Shown here piece after piece: positions 1-8,656 of a DNA stretch of 47,242 nucleotides (position 1 is its first letter; each line of letters opens with the position of its first letter). The position numbers and the translations under genes were made by a program. The notes under the pieces are model-generated. The model was not told the DNA's origin. It saw only the letters and a list, made by a program, of their open reading frames with translations, and did no database searches. This DNA comes from an uncultured Eubacteriales bacterium (lineage in GTDB: Bacteria; Bacillota; Clostridia; Lachnospirales; Anaerotignaceae), in NCBI GenBank assembly GCA_934256695.1, contig CAKQPE010000005.1:1-47242 (forward strand). Direction: 5' to 3'.

Positions 1-300
1 GCAGTCGGAATTCATTTCCGACGAGGAAAACAGCAGGTTTCAAGGCTTTTAAGCCGATGGAACCTGTCTGTTTATTCTTCTGTTTGAACAAGTCGAAATC
101 CTGATTTCGACTTAGGTGTCGACTTTGTCGACACCCTCAAAATACCATGGCATTTGCCATGGTATTTTGATATTAAGTATAAAATTTCAGTTAATAAGCC
201 TTCTCCGCAAGGGAGAATGCTAACCCTTTCGTCACTTCGTGACACATTCCTTTCAGGGACGGCAAAAAGCAGTGCAAAATTGATTTCATTGGGCAAAATT
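1..300. repeat. Intergenic array of tandem perfect hairpins
   Basis: No convincing gene lies here. Consecutive short inverted repeats can be read directly: arms 4-10/16-22, 34-39/61-66 (with inner 44-48/51-55), 90-100/103-113, 115-123/127-135, 137-152/155-170 (16 bp, 2-nt loop), 201-206/212-217 and 231-235/239-243. The 3' part (about 228-290) shares linkers with 1866-1925 (GGGACGGC, then AAAAGCA, then TGCAAA). A 74-codon minus-strand frame crosses the block, but it reads through the hairpins, has no convincing ribosome-binding site and looks spurious. The left edge is cut by the window. Confidence 0.75.
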
Positions 301-346
301 TGAGAAAAGTCAAATCTTAATAACTCAACTTATATTTTTGTTCCGA

Positions 347-430
347 AAAACGCAATGAAATTGCGTTTTGATAAAAGTTTTACTCGATTTTTTTCAAAAA
401 ATCGTGGGTGTGGGCAACGCCCACGGTTTT
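347..430 (+). repeat. Modular palindromic repeat, copy 1 (three hairpins)
   Basis: Three perfect hairpins are joined by short linkers: arms 347-356/360-369, 385-393/396-404 and 410-415/419-424. The linker TAAAAGTTTTACTC joins the first two, and CGGTTTTA follows the third. The same linkers, with different stem sequences, recur at 43025-43115 and, inverted, at 9443-9508 and 42958-43024. This copy overlaps the 3' end of the minus-strand DUF188 gene and supplies its last codons and stop. Confidence 0.75.
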
Positions 431-853
431 AATAAAGTTGTCGAAAAATTCTTCAAACCGAGAGTCGTTTTCGGCTGTACGCTTTTTGTGCTTTACGGAA
501 TGTTTTCCGGCATTACGAAGCTTTTTTGATATATGCCGTTCAAAAAGCATTCTGTCTATATTGTCGGAAGTATATAAAAATCCGTTCTGGTGTATGGCAA
601 AACAGTTTTTGGCAAGTACCATTGATGCCAAACCGTAATCCTGCGTTATACAGCAGTCACCTTCAGACATTCGGTTTACTATTGCAAAATCGGCAGAGTC
701 AGACTGTTTGTCAACGGTTATGTTTTCACAGTCCGGTTCGTTTATTATATGGCTTGTATCGGAAACAAGAATAATTTCAATGTTATATTTTTTTGCGATT
801 TTAACAGCTATCTGTCTTACGGGACAGCCGTCTGCGTCTATAAATATTTTCAT
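380..853 (-). CDS. DUF188/UPF0178 family protein (YqxD/YaiI-like)
   Basis: A protein of 157 residues with the family's N-terminal start MKIFIDADGCPV and the motifs SDTSH, DSADFAIV and TQDYGLA. The family has a PIN-like fold with a cluster of acidic residues, so a nuclease role is often suggested, but no function is established here. The body matches the usual family length. The family normally ends soon after the segment seen here as RFEEFFDNFI; the following residues, about KTVGVAHTHDFLKKIE, are encoded by repeat copy 1 (380-430) and look like an acquired tail. The gene is monocistronic on the minus strand. The family assignment is firm and the biochemical role is unknown. Confidence 0.9.
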   Translation of the reverse strand: MKIFIDADGCPVRQIAVKIAKKYNIEIILVSDTSHIINEPDCENITVDKQSDSADFAIVNRMSEGDCCITQDYGLASMVLAKNCFAIHQNGFLYTSDNIDRMLFERHISKKLRNAGKHSVKHKKRTAENDSRFEEFFDNFIKTVGVAHTHDFLKKIE

Positions 854-931
854 TTGAGTTCTCCTTAAAGAATGTATTTACAGACTTATAATAACATTGT
901 GCCTGAATATTTTAAACATTAAATTTTAATA

Positions 932-1585
932 TCAGTAGCTTAAAGTTGATGAACGTGCTGATGAGTTCCATACAGTTTCTCCAAGCTGTGAGAACTTGAC
1001 TATTGTTTTTCCGCCTATGTTGTATGATGTAAGAAGGTCATAGTTTCCGGTTGATGAGTTGTAGAGATATGTTTTTATATCGCTGGATTTTATTTCGTAT
1101 TGTTCTGATGGATTATTAAGGGCAATGGCAGATTTTGTCTTTGCTGAATTTTTGCTTATTTTAAGTGTTCTTTCGGATGCATCCCAGTTAACATCATAAC
1201 CGTAGCTTGATAAATCCTCGGCAACGACAAACTGTGAATCTTTGTAGTTTACGGAAGGAATGAAATAGCTGTCTATGTAGGCTTTTATATCTGTCGGCAG
1301 AGTTTTTTCAACCTGTACTTTAGGAGCGGCTGTTGTTGAAGAAGATGATGATGTGCTTTTTGGTTTTGAAGATGTTGTCTGTGCGGCTGATGAATAAGGG
1401 CAGATACCGTTTGGATGAAGGTGTGCCGAATATCCGTGGTGGTAATGATAACTTCCGAGGCCGCTTACATTTTTATAATCGTGGTGTCCGCCGGCAGAGT
1501 CGGTTCTTCCGCTGTGTGCAAAAGCTGTAGAGGAGATAAGCATACAAGCAAATAAAACGGTTAAAATTTTTTTGATTTTCTTCAT
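932..1585 (-). CDS. Secreted YHYH-domain protein with stalk-like C-terminal domain
   Basis: A protein of 217 residues. Residues 1-23 form a Sec signal peptide (MKKIKK, hydrophobic core, cleavage after AFA). Residues 24-63 are rich in His and Gly and carry the YHYHH motif (H24, H34, H35, H47, H49, H50, H55, H57), typical of small Bacillota YHYH proteins; metal binding is plausible but unproven. A Ser/Thr/Lys linker at about 65-90 leads to a domain at about 100-150 with a VNWD...TLKI pattern, resembling the copper amine oxidase N-terminal (stalk) repeat of clostridial surface proteins. The start is preceded by an AAGGAAG-type ribosome-binding site. No partner gene is adjacent. Export is well supported and the role is unknown. 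Confidence 0.8.
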   Translation of the reverse strand: MKKIKKILTVLFACMLISSTAFAHSGRTDSAGGHHDYKNVSGLGSYHYHHGYSAHLHPNGICPYSSAAQTTSSKPKSTSSSSSTTAAPKVQVEKTLPTDIKAYIDSYFIPSVNYKDSQFVVAEDLSSYGYDVNWDASERTLKISKNSAKTKSAIALNNPSEQYEIKSSDIKTYLYNSSTGNYDLLTSYNIGGKTIVKFSQLGETVWNSSARSSTLSY

Positions 1586-1636
1586 AAGATATGACTTCCT
1601 TTCTTGTATAAATATGTTGTATATGGTTACAAAATA

Positions 1637-1665
1637 ATATTAATATACACGAAACGAAAATACAA
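1637..1665 (-). promoter_or_regulatory. Candidate sigma-A promoter of the YHYH gene
   Basis: On the minus strand, TTGTAT (1660-1665) and TAATAT (1637-1642) are separated by 17 bases and lie about 50 bases upstream of the start codon. Both boxes are imperfect. The rest of the gap to 1865 is AT-rich, and I saw nothing else in it. Confidence 0.45.
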
Positions 1666-1865
1666 TATCATATATAGAGAAAAAATATTTTATTTTTTGT
1701 GAGATTTATATAGATAAATCAAAATAAATACATGAATTGAGAACAAATGAAAAAAACAAAATATCACATAAGGTGACTTTAATGGAATGTATGAATTTAT
1801 TTGCTTAACATGAAAAATAAAACAGGTATAATATTTAGTAAAATATAAAATCGGCGATAATAATC

Positions 1866-2012
1866 ATTCCGTCAGGCTTACACCTGACACCTTCCCTTTC
1901 GGGGACGGCTAAAAGCATTGCAAATCTGATTTTACTCGACAATTTTAAGAAAAATTTTTGTCCGGTTTTTTAAAAAATTGTCAGGAGTTTGGGTGACACC
2001 CCAAGGTCTTAC
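1866..2012 (+). repeat. Modular palindromic repeat, copy 2 (longer variant)
   Basis: The first half (GTCAGG...CCTGAC hairpin, GGGACGGC, AAAAGCA, TGCAAA) matches 228-290. The second half (TTTTACTC, arms 1938-1946/1974-1982, then a TTGGG...CCCAA hairpin and AAGGTCTTA) matches the linker order of the copies at 9443-9508 and 42958-43024. The central hairpin has an inserted 27-base interior. A TATAAT sits at 2075-2080 before rsmB, without a convincing -35 box; nothing else was found up to 2164. Confidence 0.7.
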
Positions 2013-2164
2013 TATTCATTTATTTTCACCAAAAATATTTATGTTTTTTTGGAGATTTATACAAGATAATATGATATAATTATAACTTATGGAGAAAAAT
2101 ATTTGCCCGACATATATATTTGATGTAAAATAATATATTGATATGTTTTTGGAAGGAAGATTAT

Positions 2165-3502
2165 ATGATAATTATAAATCCGAGAGAGGTTTGTGCCGAA
2201 ATACTTGAGGATATAGCAGTAAATTCAAGCTACAGTAATATTGCACTCAAAAAGGCTCTTAAACAAAACGGTGCAATGCCGCCAAGAGACAGAGCGTTTG
2301 TTACCGAAAACGTAAACGGAACATTAAGGAACATAATATATATTGATTATGTTATAAATACGTTTTCAAATACAAAGACAGAGAAAATGAAGGCTTGGGT
2401 TTTGGCAGTATTCAGAAGCTGTGTTTACCAGATAATGTTTATGGACGTGCCGGAAAGTGCTGCCATTAACGAAAGTGTAAAGCTGATTAAAAAAAGAGGC
2501 CTTTTTGGACTTTCAGGTTTTGCCAATGCTGTTTTGAGAAAAATTGCCAAAGGCTATAAATCTGTTGATTTTCCGGAAAATAAAGCGGAATATATAAGTA
2601 TAAGATATTCTCATCCGTTATGGCTTGTAAAAATGTGGATAAGCTATTACGGAGAGGATTTTACGGAAAAATTATGTATTGCAAACGGTGAAAAACCGTC
2701 TGTTAACATATGTATGAATACTTTAAAGACAGACATGGAAGGACTTAAAGAAAGCCTTGAAAAAGATGGGGTTTTGTTTGAGGACGGAGTTATACTTAAA
2801 AACAGTCTGAGGATATCTAAGGTAAGTGATATGTCATCACTTTCGGCTTTTAAAAAAGGATATTTCCATGTTCAGGACGAAAGCTCGTCGCTGGCGGTGA
2901 ATATACTCTCGCCAAAAAAAGGTGAAAACAACCTTGATGTATGTGCTTCACCGGGAGGAAAGACCGTTCTTATGGCGGAAATAATGGAAAACGAAGGAAG
3001 CATTACAGCAAGAGATATATTCGACCATAGATTACAGCTTATAGATGATACGGCAAAAAGACTTGGTATAGATATAATAAAGACAGAAAACTTTGACGCA
3101 ACCGAATTAAATGAAAAAGATATAGAAAAATATGACCGTGTACTTTTGGACGCACCTTGTTCGGGATTTGGTCTTATGCGAAAAAAAGCCGACATAAGAC
3201 TTACAAAAAACGGAAATGATATAGATTCACTTATAAAAATACAGCGTCAGATGCTCTCGACAGTATGGCAGTATGTAAAAAAAGGCGGAATACTGGTATA
3301 CAGCACCTGTACCGTATCAAAAAAGGAAAATCAGAAAAACATAGAATGGTTTATTGAAAACTTCCCTTTTGAAACGGTTGACATAAGCGAATATGTTAAA
3401 AATATAAGTTCGCCTGACAGTAAAAACGGATATATACAGCTTTTTACAAATGTTCATAAAACAGACGGATTTTTTATAGCCAAACTAAGACGAAAGGAGT
3501 AA
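2165..3502 (+). CDS. rsmB: 16S rRNA (cytosine(967)-C(5))-methyltransferase
   Basis: A protein of 445 residues. A NusB-like RNA-binding domain (about 1-140) precedes a Rossmann methyltransferase domain (about 235-440). Visible motifs are the SAM-binding DVCASPGGKT (258-267), DAPCSG with Cys332 (motif IV) and YSTCT with the catalytic Cys382 (motif VI). It methylates C967 of 16S rRNA with SAM. The ATG at 2165 is chosen because GGAAGGAAG precedes it; an in-frame start 27 bases upstream lacks that support. It begins the rsmB-rlmN-stp-prkC-rsgA-rpe cluster and ends 4 bases before rlmN, whose ribosome-binding site lies in its last codons. Confidence 0.95.
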   Translation: MIIINPREVCAEILEDIAVNSSYSNIALKKALKQNGAMPPRDRAFVTENVNGTLRNIIYIDYVINTFSNTKTEKMKAWVLAVFRSCVYQIMFMDVPESAAINESVKLIKKRGLFGLSGFANAVLRKIAKGYKSVDFPENKAEYISIRYSHPLWLVKMWISYYGEDFTEKLCIANGEKPSVNICMNTLKTDMEGLKESLEKDGVLFEDGVILKNSLRISKVSDMSSLSAFKKGYFHVQDESSSLAVNILSPKKGENNLDVCASPGGKTVLMAEIMENEGSITARDIFDHRLQLIDDTAKRLGIDIIKTENFDATELNEKDIEKYDRVLLDAPCSGFGLMRKKADIRLTKNGNDIDSLIKIQRQMLSTVWQYVKKGGILVYSTCTVSKKENQKNIEWFIENFPFETVDISEYVKNISSPDSKNGYIQLFTNVHKTDGFFIAKLRRKE

Positions 3503-3506
3503 AAAA

Positions 3507-4544
3507 ATGGCAAAGACGGATTTAAAATCCATGACACTTGAAGAAATGCAGGATTTTTTTGCAACAATAGGAGAGCCTAAGTTCAGAGCAAAACAGGTTT
3601 TTCAGTGGCTTCATGACAAAAGAGTAAAGTCATTTGATGAAATGACAAACCTTTCAAAACAGCTCAGAGAAAAGCTCTCACAGGAAACAAAAATAAGCAA
3701 TTTAAAAATAGTAGACAAACTCCAGTCACAAAAGGACGGAACAACCAAATATCTTTTTGCACTTGATAACGACAACGTGATAGAAAGTGTTCTTATGCGT
3801 TATTCATACGGAAATGCAGTTTGTGTTTCATCACAGGCCGGATGCAGAATGGGCTGTGCATTCTGTGCATCAACACTTAATGGACTTGAATACAATCTTC
3901 TTGCGGGAGAAATTCTTTCTCAGATATATATGATTCAGGAGGATATAGGAGAAAGAATATCAAGCGTCGTTCTTATGGGAAGCGGAGAACCGCTTGACAA
4001 CTATGACAATGTTTTGAAATTTATAAAAATACTTAATTCCGAAAACGGCATAAGCATAGGTCAAAGACACATTACTCTTTCTACCTGTGGCCTTGCAGAC
4101 GGAATAGACAGGCTGAAAGAAGAAGATTTGCAGATTACTCTTGCCGTTTCTTTACACGCACCTAATGACGAAATAAGAAACAAGATAATGCCTGTTTCCA
4201 AAAAATACAATATGGACAGACTTCTTACAGCCTGCAAGAATTATTCCGATTATACAAAAAGAAGAATTACTTTCGAGTATGCTATGATGAGAGGTGTAAA
4301 TGACAGCAGGGAGGCGGCTTTGGAGCTTGCCTCAAGGCTGAAAAGAATGCTCTGTCATGTAAATCTTATTCCGGTAAACGATGTTAAGGAACGAGATTTT
4401 GTAAAGAGCAACGAAGAAACCATTCAGAATTTTGCGGCACTTCTTAATTCAAAGGGCATAGAGACAACCGTAAGAAGAAAACTCGGAAGTGATATAAATG
4501 CAGCCTGCGGACAGCTGAGAAGAAGTTATCTTAATAAAAATTAA
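3507..4544 (+). CDS. rlmN: Dual-specificity 23S rRNA/tRNA adenine-C2 methyltransferase
   Basis: A radical SAM enzyme of 345 residues that methylates C2 of A2503 in 23S rRNA and A37 in some tRNAs. The CxxxCxxC cluster motif is at Cys113, Cys117 and Cys120 (CRMGCAFC), and the methyl-carrying Cys334 lies in NAACGQLR near the C-terminus, as expected for RlmN. The absence of the features seen in Cfr resistance proteins and the housekeeping location favour RlmN. It is translated from AAAGGAG, which overlaps the end of rsmB. A 62-base gap with a weak AACCGT/ACGGTT hairpin separates it from stp. Confidence 0.95.
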   Translation: MAKTDLKSMTLEEMQDFFATIGEPKFRAKQVFQWLHDKRVKSFDEMTNLSKQLREKLSQETKISNLKIVDKLQSQKDGTTKYLFALDNDNVIESVLMRYSYGNAVCVSSQAGCRMGCAFCASTLNGLEYNLLAGEILSQIYMIQEDIGERISSVVLMGSGEPLDNYDNVLKFIKILNSENGISIGQRHITLSTCGLADGIDRLKEEDLQITLAVSLHAPNDEIRNKIMPVSKKYNMDRLLTACKNYSDYTKRRITFEYAMMRGVNDSREAALELASRLKRMLCHVNLIPVNDVKERDFVKSNEETIQNFAALLNSKGIETTVRRKLGSDINAACGQLRRSYLNKN

Positions 4545-4606
4545 CATAAAAACAACCGTAGAGCATAAAGTTTTAACGGTTATAAAGCAGGAGGTGACTG
4601 CAAAAA

Positions 4607-5341
4607 ATGAACGCTCTGGGAAAAAGTGTTACGGGGCTTGTAAGAAAAAACAATGAAGATACCATATACATTTCGCCTTCCGACAGTCCGCTTAATTTAT
4701 ATATAGTGGCTGACGGAATGGGAGGACATAAGGCCGGAGAAATAGCCAGCAGATATTCGGTGGAAATATTTACGGATTTTATAAAAAACAGGTCTGATGA
4801 ACAAATAAATACCGATAATCTCCTTGATACAATGGTAGAGGGTATTCTGCTTAGCAATACAAAGTTATATGAAAAATCAAAAGAAAATGAGTTATTTGAC
4901 GGCATGGGAACAACCTTTACTTGTGCCGCTGTTGAAAAGGATACGCTTTATATTGCACATGTAGGTGACAGCCGAGCATATATGTACAGAAAAGGAGAAC
5001 TTAAACAGCTTACAAGAGACCATTCATTTGTTATGGAAATGGTAAAGCAGGGAAAGCTGACTTTGGAGGAAGCACATAACCACCCTAACAAGAATGTTAT
5101 AACAAGGGCTGTAGGGAGCGAGAAAACAATTCTTGTTGATACGGTTATAGAAAAACTTGAGCCGGAGGATAAAATACTTATATGCTCAGACGGACTGACA
5201 AATATGGTTTCTGATGAAAAGATATCCGAAATACTGAATAAAGACGAAGGCTTGGAAACGGAAATCGAAAAACTTATAGATACTGCCAACAATATGGGCG
5301 GAATTGACAATATCTCCGCCATTATTATAGACATGAGGTGA
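4607..5341 (+). CDS. stp: PP2C-family Ser/Thr protein phosphatase
   Basis: A protein of 244 residues, the usual size of bacterial PrpC/Stp. It has the metal-binding and catalytic motifs of the PPM family: RKNNEDT near the N-terminus, VADGMGGH, GMGTTF, HVGDSRAY, CSDGLTN and GGIDNIS. It is a soluble Mn/Mg phosphatase that reverses phosphorylation by the PASTA kinase encoded next to it. Its stop codon overlaps the ribosome-binding region of prkC (AGGTGA), so the two are probably translationally coupled. CAGGAGGTG lies about 10 bases upstream of its ATG. Confidence 0.95.
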   Translation: MNALGKSVTGLVRKNNEDTIYISPSDSPLNLYIVADGMGGHKAGEIASRYSVEIFTDFIKNRSDEQINTDNLLDTMVEGILLSNTKLYEKSKENELFDGMGTTFTCAAVEKDTLYIAHVGDSRAYMYRKGELKQLTRDHSFVMEMVKQGKLTLEEAHNHPNKNVITRAVGSEKTILVDTVIEKLEPEDKILICSDGLTNMVSDEKISEILNKDEGLETEIEKLIDTANNMGGIDNISAIIIDMR

Positions 5342-5346
5342 AACAG

Positions 5347-7773
5347 ATGATTCTTAGCACAGGTACAATACTCAGCGGACGCTATGAAATACAGGAAAAA
5401 ATAGGTGTCGGCGGAATGGCTGTGGTATACAGAGGCAGAGACCTTAAACTTGAAAGAAATGTAACGGTAAAGGTACTTAAAGAGGAGTTTACGGCAGAGG
5501 ACGATTTTAAATCAAGATTTACAACAGAGGCTCGTTCAGCTGCAAGGCTTTCTCACCCTAATATAGTAAATGTTTACGATGTGGGAGAGGATAACGGAAT
5601 ATATTACATAGTTATGGAATATGTTCACGGCGATACTCTTAAAAAAGTTATAAAGGAAAATGCACCACTTGATGAGGTTGTAACATTAAGCATTGCAATA
5701 CAGATGGCTGCGGCACTTGCAAATGCACATAAAAACGGTGTTGTCCACAGGGATATTAAACCGGAAAATATACTCATAAGCGTTGACGGAACAATAAAGA
5801 TAACGGATTTCGGCATAGCCCGTGCCGCTGATGTTTCTACAGTAACAATGACAACAAATGCAGTCGGTTCTGTTTACTATTTCTCGCCGGAACAGGCAAG
5901 AGGCGGATATGTAGACGAAAAAAGCGACATTTATTCAATAGGTATAACAATGTTTGAAATGCTTACGGGACACGTTCCTTTTGACGGAAATAATTCCATA
6001 GCAATAGCACTCAAACATTTAAATAATGAGATGCCTGATATAAGACAGTTTAATCCTAATGTAAGTGATACAATAATATCAATAATAAATAAAGCTTCCG
6101 CAAAGAAGAAGGACGACAGATACAGCTCAAGCGATGACCTTCTTTCCGACCTTAAAATGGCTTTGGCAGAAAAAACAGCTATACAGAAAAACAGGCCTGT
6201 TGAGCCGGTGGAAGATGTTGACGATATAAAGGAAAACATAAAAGAAAATGTTGAAACCGTTGCTGTAGGTGATGCCGAACAAGAGGCTGTTAAGGAAGAA
6301 ACGGGAATAAAAGAAAATTTTGCTCCTAAAGAAGAAACCGAAAATACAGACGATACAGACAATATTTCGGAAAACGGTGACGAACAGATACGTGTTGAGA
6401 TAGACGGAATAAACAACAGAAAGAAAAGAAATATTGCTAAGGACGCATCTGATAAGTTCGAAGAATACAACAAAAAAATAGTAATATCAAAAGATGATGA
6501 TTATGAAGACGATGACTATGAAGACGATGATAATGATATTGACTATTCTTCAAAGTCAAGATTTTCAAGAGGAAACAGAAAAAAAGCAAAATCTAAACCT
6601 AAACCACAGCCTCAGCCAAGAACATATAAAAAAGCTGTAAAAATAGAAGATGAGGACGAGGACGACGATTATTACGATGACGATGATGACGAATACTACA
6701 AGAGAAAAGAGAAAAAGACTATAATCGCAGCTGTAATAACGGCACTTGTAATAATAGCACTTATAAGCTTTTTCGGCACGAAGTTCCTTGCGGGACAGGG
6801 AATTTTCGGATCACATTCGTCAAGCTCATCTTCCTCACAGGAAGGCGATATAGAAGTGCCTAACTTTGAGGGATACACAGTTGAACAGGCACAGAAAGAA
6901 GCCGAAAAACTCGGTCTTAAAATAAATGTTTCCGAAAAAGACTACAGCGATATGGACGAAGGAAAAATTATTGCACAGTCTCCTATAAAGGGTGAAATGG
7001 TAACGGAAGGCACAACAATAGATGTTGCCGTAAGCCTCGGACAGAAGTCATTTACAATGCCTAATGTTGTGGGCGAAGAAAAAGACAAGGCGGTAGAAGA
7101 AATAACATCTCTCGGCGGACAGAAGCCTGAAATTGAATACGAATTCAGTGATGATGTAAAAGAAGGCCTTGTTATGGAACAGAACCCAGCGGCACAGACT
7201 GAAACGGATTCAACAAAGAAAATTGTCTTAAAAGTAAGCAAAGGTGCAGAAGATGTTAATGTGACAGTACCTAACTTTGTCGGAAAAGACATATCGGCGG
7301 TAAAGAGTGAGCTTGCTGCTGCCGGACTTCAGCTTGGTTCAATCAGCTCACAGGAATCAGATAAGCCAAAGGATCAGGTAATAAAACAGTCTATAGCAAG
7401 CGGAAGTGAGGTTGCTAAGGATTCGGTTATTAATTTTGAAGTAAGTAAAGGCCCTTCCGACAACAGCGAAGAAGAAAATAACTCAAACAATAATGAAAAC
7501 AACAGCCAGACACAGCAGCCGGCAGAACAGACAAAGACACTTTCGTTTACCGTTGAAGCACCTTCAAACTATGCCGATATAAACAGCATACCTGTGAAGG
7601 TACTTAAAATAATAAACGGAAGCTCTGTAGAGGTTGCTTATGACAGCAAGCACGCTCTTAGTGATTTTCCGCTTTCAATAAGTGTTTCGGGTTCGGGACA
7701 GGCAGAAATTCAGTGCTATATAGATAATGTTTATCAGTGGAGCCAGACAGTTGATTTTTCAGGGGGCAATTAA
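5347..7773 (+). CDS. prkC: PASTA-domain Ser/Thr protein kinase
   Basis: A protein of 808 residues. The kinase domain (about 10-270) shows the glycine loop IGVGGMAVVYRG, the ATP-binding Lys in VKVLK, HRDIKPEN (His134-Asp136), DFGIA and the SPEQA segment. A long, very acidic linker (about 285-450; runs of D and E between K/R patches) is followed by one membrane helix (about 458-480). Outside the membrane lie three PASTA repeats (about 500-695), a Ser/Asn/Gln linker and a final beta-rich domain of about 75 residues. PASTA domains sense muropeptides or lipid II in characterised homologues. ATG 5347 is preferred over an in-frame GTG at 5338 because AGGTGA is then correctly spaced. It overlaps rsgA (TAATG). 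Confidence 0.95.
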   Translation: MILSTGTILSGRYEIQEKIGVGGMAVVYRGRDLKLERNVTVKVLKEEFTAEDDFKSRFTTEARSAARLSHPNIVNVYDVGEDNGIYYIVMEYVHGDTLKKVIKENAPLDEVVTLSIAIQMAAALANAHKNGVVHRDIKPENILISVDGTIKITDFGIARAADVSTVTMTTNAVGSVYYFSPEQARGGYVDEKSDIYSIGITMFEMLTGHVPFDGNNSIAIALKHLNNEMPDIRQFNPNVSDTIISIINKASAKKKDDRYSSSDDLLSDLKMALAEKTAIQKNRPVEPVEDVDDIKENIKENVETVAVGDAEQEAVKEETGIKENFAPKEETENTDDTDNISENGDEQIRVEIDGINNRKKRNIAKDASDKFEEYNKKIVISKDDDYEDDDYEDDDNDIDYSSKSRFSRGNRKKAKSKPKPQPQPRTYKKAVKIEDEDEDDDYYDDDDDEYYKRKEKKTIIAAVITALVIIALISFFGTKFLAGQGIFGSHSSSSSSSQEGDIEVPNFEGYTVEQAQKEAEKLGLKINVSEKDYSDMDEGKIIAQSPIKGEMVTEGTTIDVAVSLGQKSFTMPNVVGEEKDKAVEEITSLGGQKPEIEYEFSDDVKEGLVMEQNPAAQTETDSTKKIVLKVSKGAEDVNVTVPNFVGKDISAVKSELAAAGLQLGSISSQESDKPKDQVIKQSIASGSEVAKDSVINFEVSKGPSDNSEEENNSNNNENNSQTQQPAEQTKTLSFTVEAPSNYADINSIPVKVLKIINGSSVEVAYDSKHALSDFPLSISVSGSGQAEIQCYIDNVYQWSQTVDFSGGN

Positions 7774-8654
7774 TGCTTGACGGTACAATAATAAAAGGAA
7801 TAGGCGGTTTTTATTATATAGATACAAAAGACGGCATATTTGAATGCCGTGCAAGGGGTAAGTTTCGCAAAGAGAAGGTTACTCCTACTGTTGGGGACTA
7901 TGTTCAGATAAGTGTTTTGGACGAGAAAAACAAAAAAGGAAGTCTTGATGTTATTAAGCCGAGAAGAAATCAGCTTATAAGACCGAGAGTTGCCAATGTT
8001 GATCAGGCATTGATTATATTTGCGGCAGTAAGCCCAAATCTGAATCCTGATCTTCTGGACAGATTTCTTATACTGGCAGAAGAACAAAAACTCGAAATAA
8101 CCATATGTATAAATAAAATTGACTTGGATACAGAAAAAAATTACGAAAAATATGTTAAACTGTATTCACAGGCAGGCTACAGGGTAATTCCTCTTTCGGC
8201 AGAAGGAAAAATAAATATAGATAAGCTGAAAGAATGTATAGAAGGAAAAATATCTGTTGTTGCAGGCCCTTCCGGAGCGGGAAAGAGCAGCCTTATAAAT
8301 TGTCTTAATCCGGATTTTAAGCTTATGACAGGGGAAATAAGCAGGAAAATAGAGCGAGGAAAGCATACGACACGTCATGCGGAGCTTATGGAAATATGTG
8401 ACAGAAGCTTTGTTGTGGATTCACCTGGATTTACTTCTCTTTATTTAAACAACATAAACCCTGATGAACTTAAAAACTACTTTCCTGAGTTCAGAAAGTA
8501 TGCCTCATGCAGATTTTCATCATGCAGACATATAAATGAGCCTGACTGCGGCGTAAAAGAGCAAGTAGGGGAAAATATAAGCACTGCCAGATATGAAAGG
8601 TATAAAGCACTTTATGAAGAAATAAATGAATTGTTTGAAGAAAGGAAGCGGTAA
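7773..8654 (+). CDS. rsgA: Ribosome small-subunit-dependent GTPase A
   Basis: A circularly permuted GTPase of 293 residues that assists late 30S maturation. An N-terminal OB fold (about 1-70) is followed by G4 NKID (114-117), then the P-loop GPSGAGKSS (165-173) and G3 DSPGF, and a C-terminal zinc site from the Cys/His residues of SCRFSSCRHINEPDC. The permuted G4-G1-G3 order is diagnostic. Its ATG overlaps the prkC stop codon. The placement after a kinase/phosphatase pair is the same as in Bacillus, where the kinase can phosphorylate the GTPase; whether that happens here is inference. Confidence 0.95.
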   Translation: MLDGTIIKGIGGFYYIDTKDGIFECRARGKFRKEKVTPTVGDYVQISVLDEKNKKGSLDVIKPRRNQLIRPRVANVDQALIIFAAVSPNLNPDLLDRFLILAEEQKLEITICINKIDLDTEKNYEKYVKLYSQAGYRVIPLSAEGKINIDKLKECIEGKISVVAGPSGAGKSSLINCLNPDFKLMTGEISRKIERGKHTTRHAELMEICDRSFVVDSPGFTSLYLNNINPDELKNYFPEFRKYASCRFSSCRHINEPDCGVKEQVGENISTARYERYKALYEEINELFEERKR

Positions 8655-8656
8655 TT

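Noticed and set aside
72..296. 74-codon minus-strand open frame in the first hairpin block
   Set aside because: It runs through several palindromes and a repeat segment shared with 1866-1925, lacks a good ribosome-binding site and shows no domain.
1..430. CRISPR array
   Set aside because: The repeats are unrelated palindromes without a constant direct repeat or regular spacers, and no cas gene is in the window.
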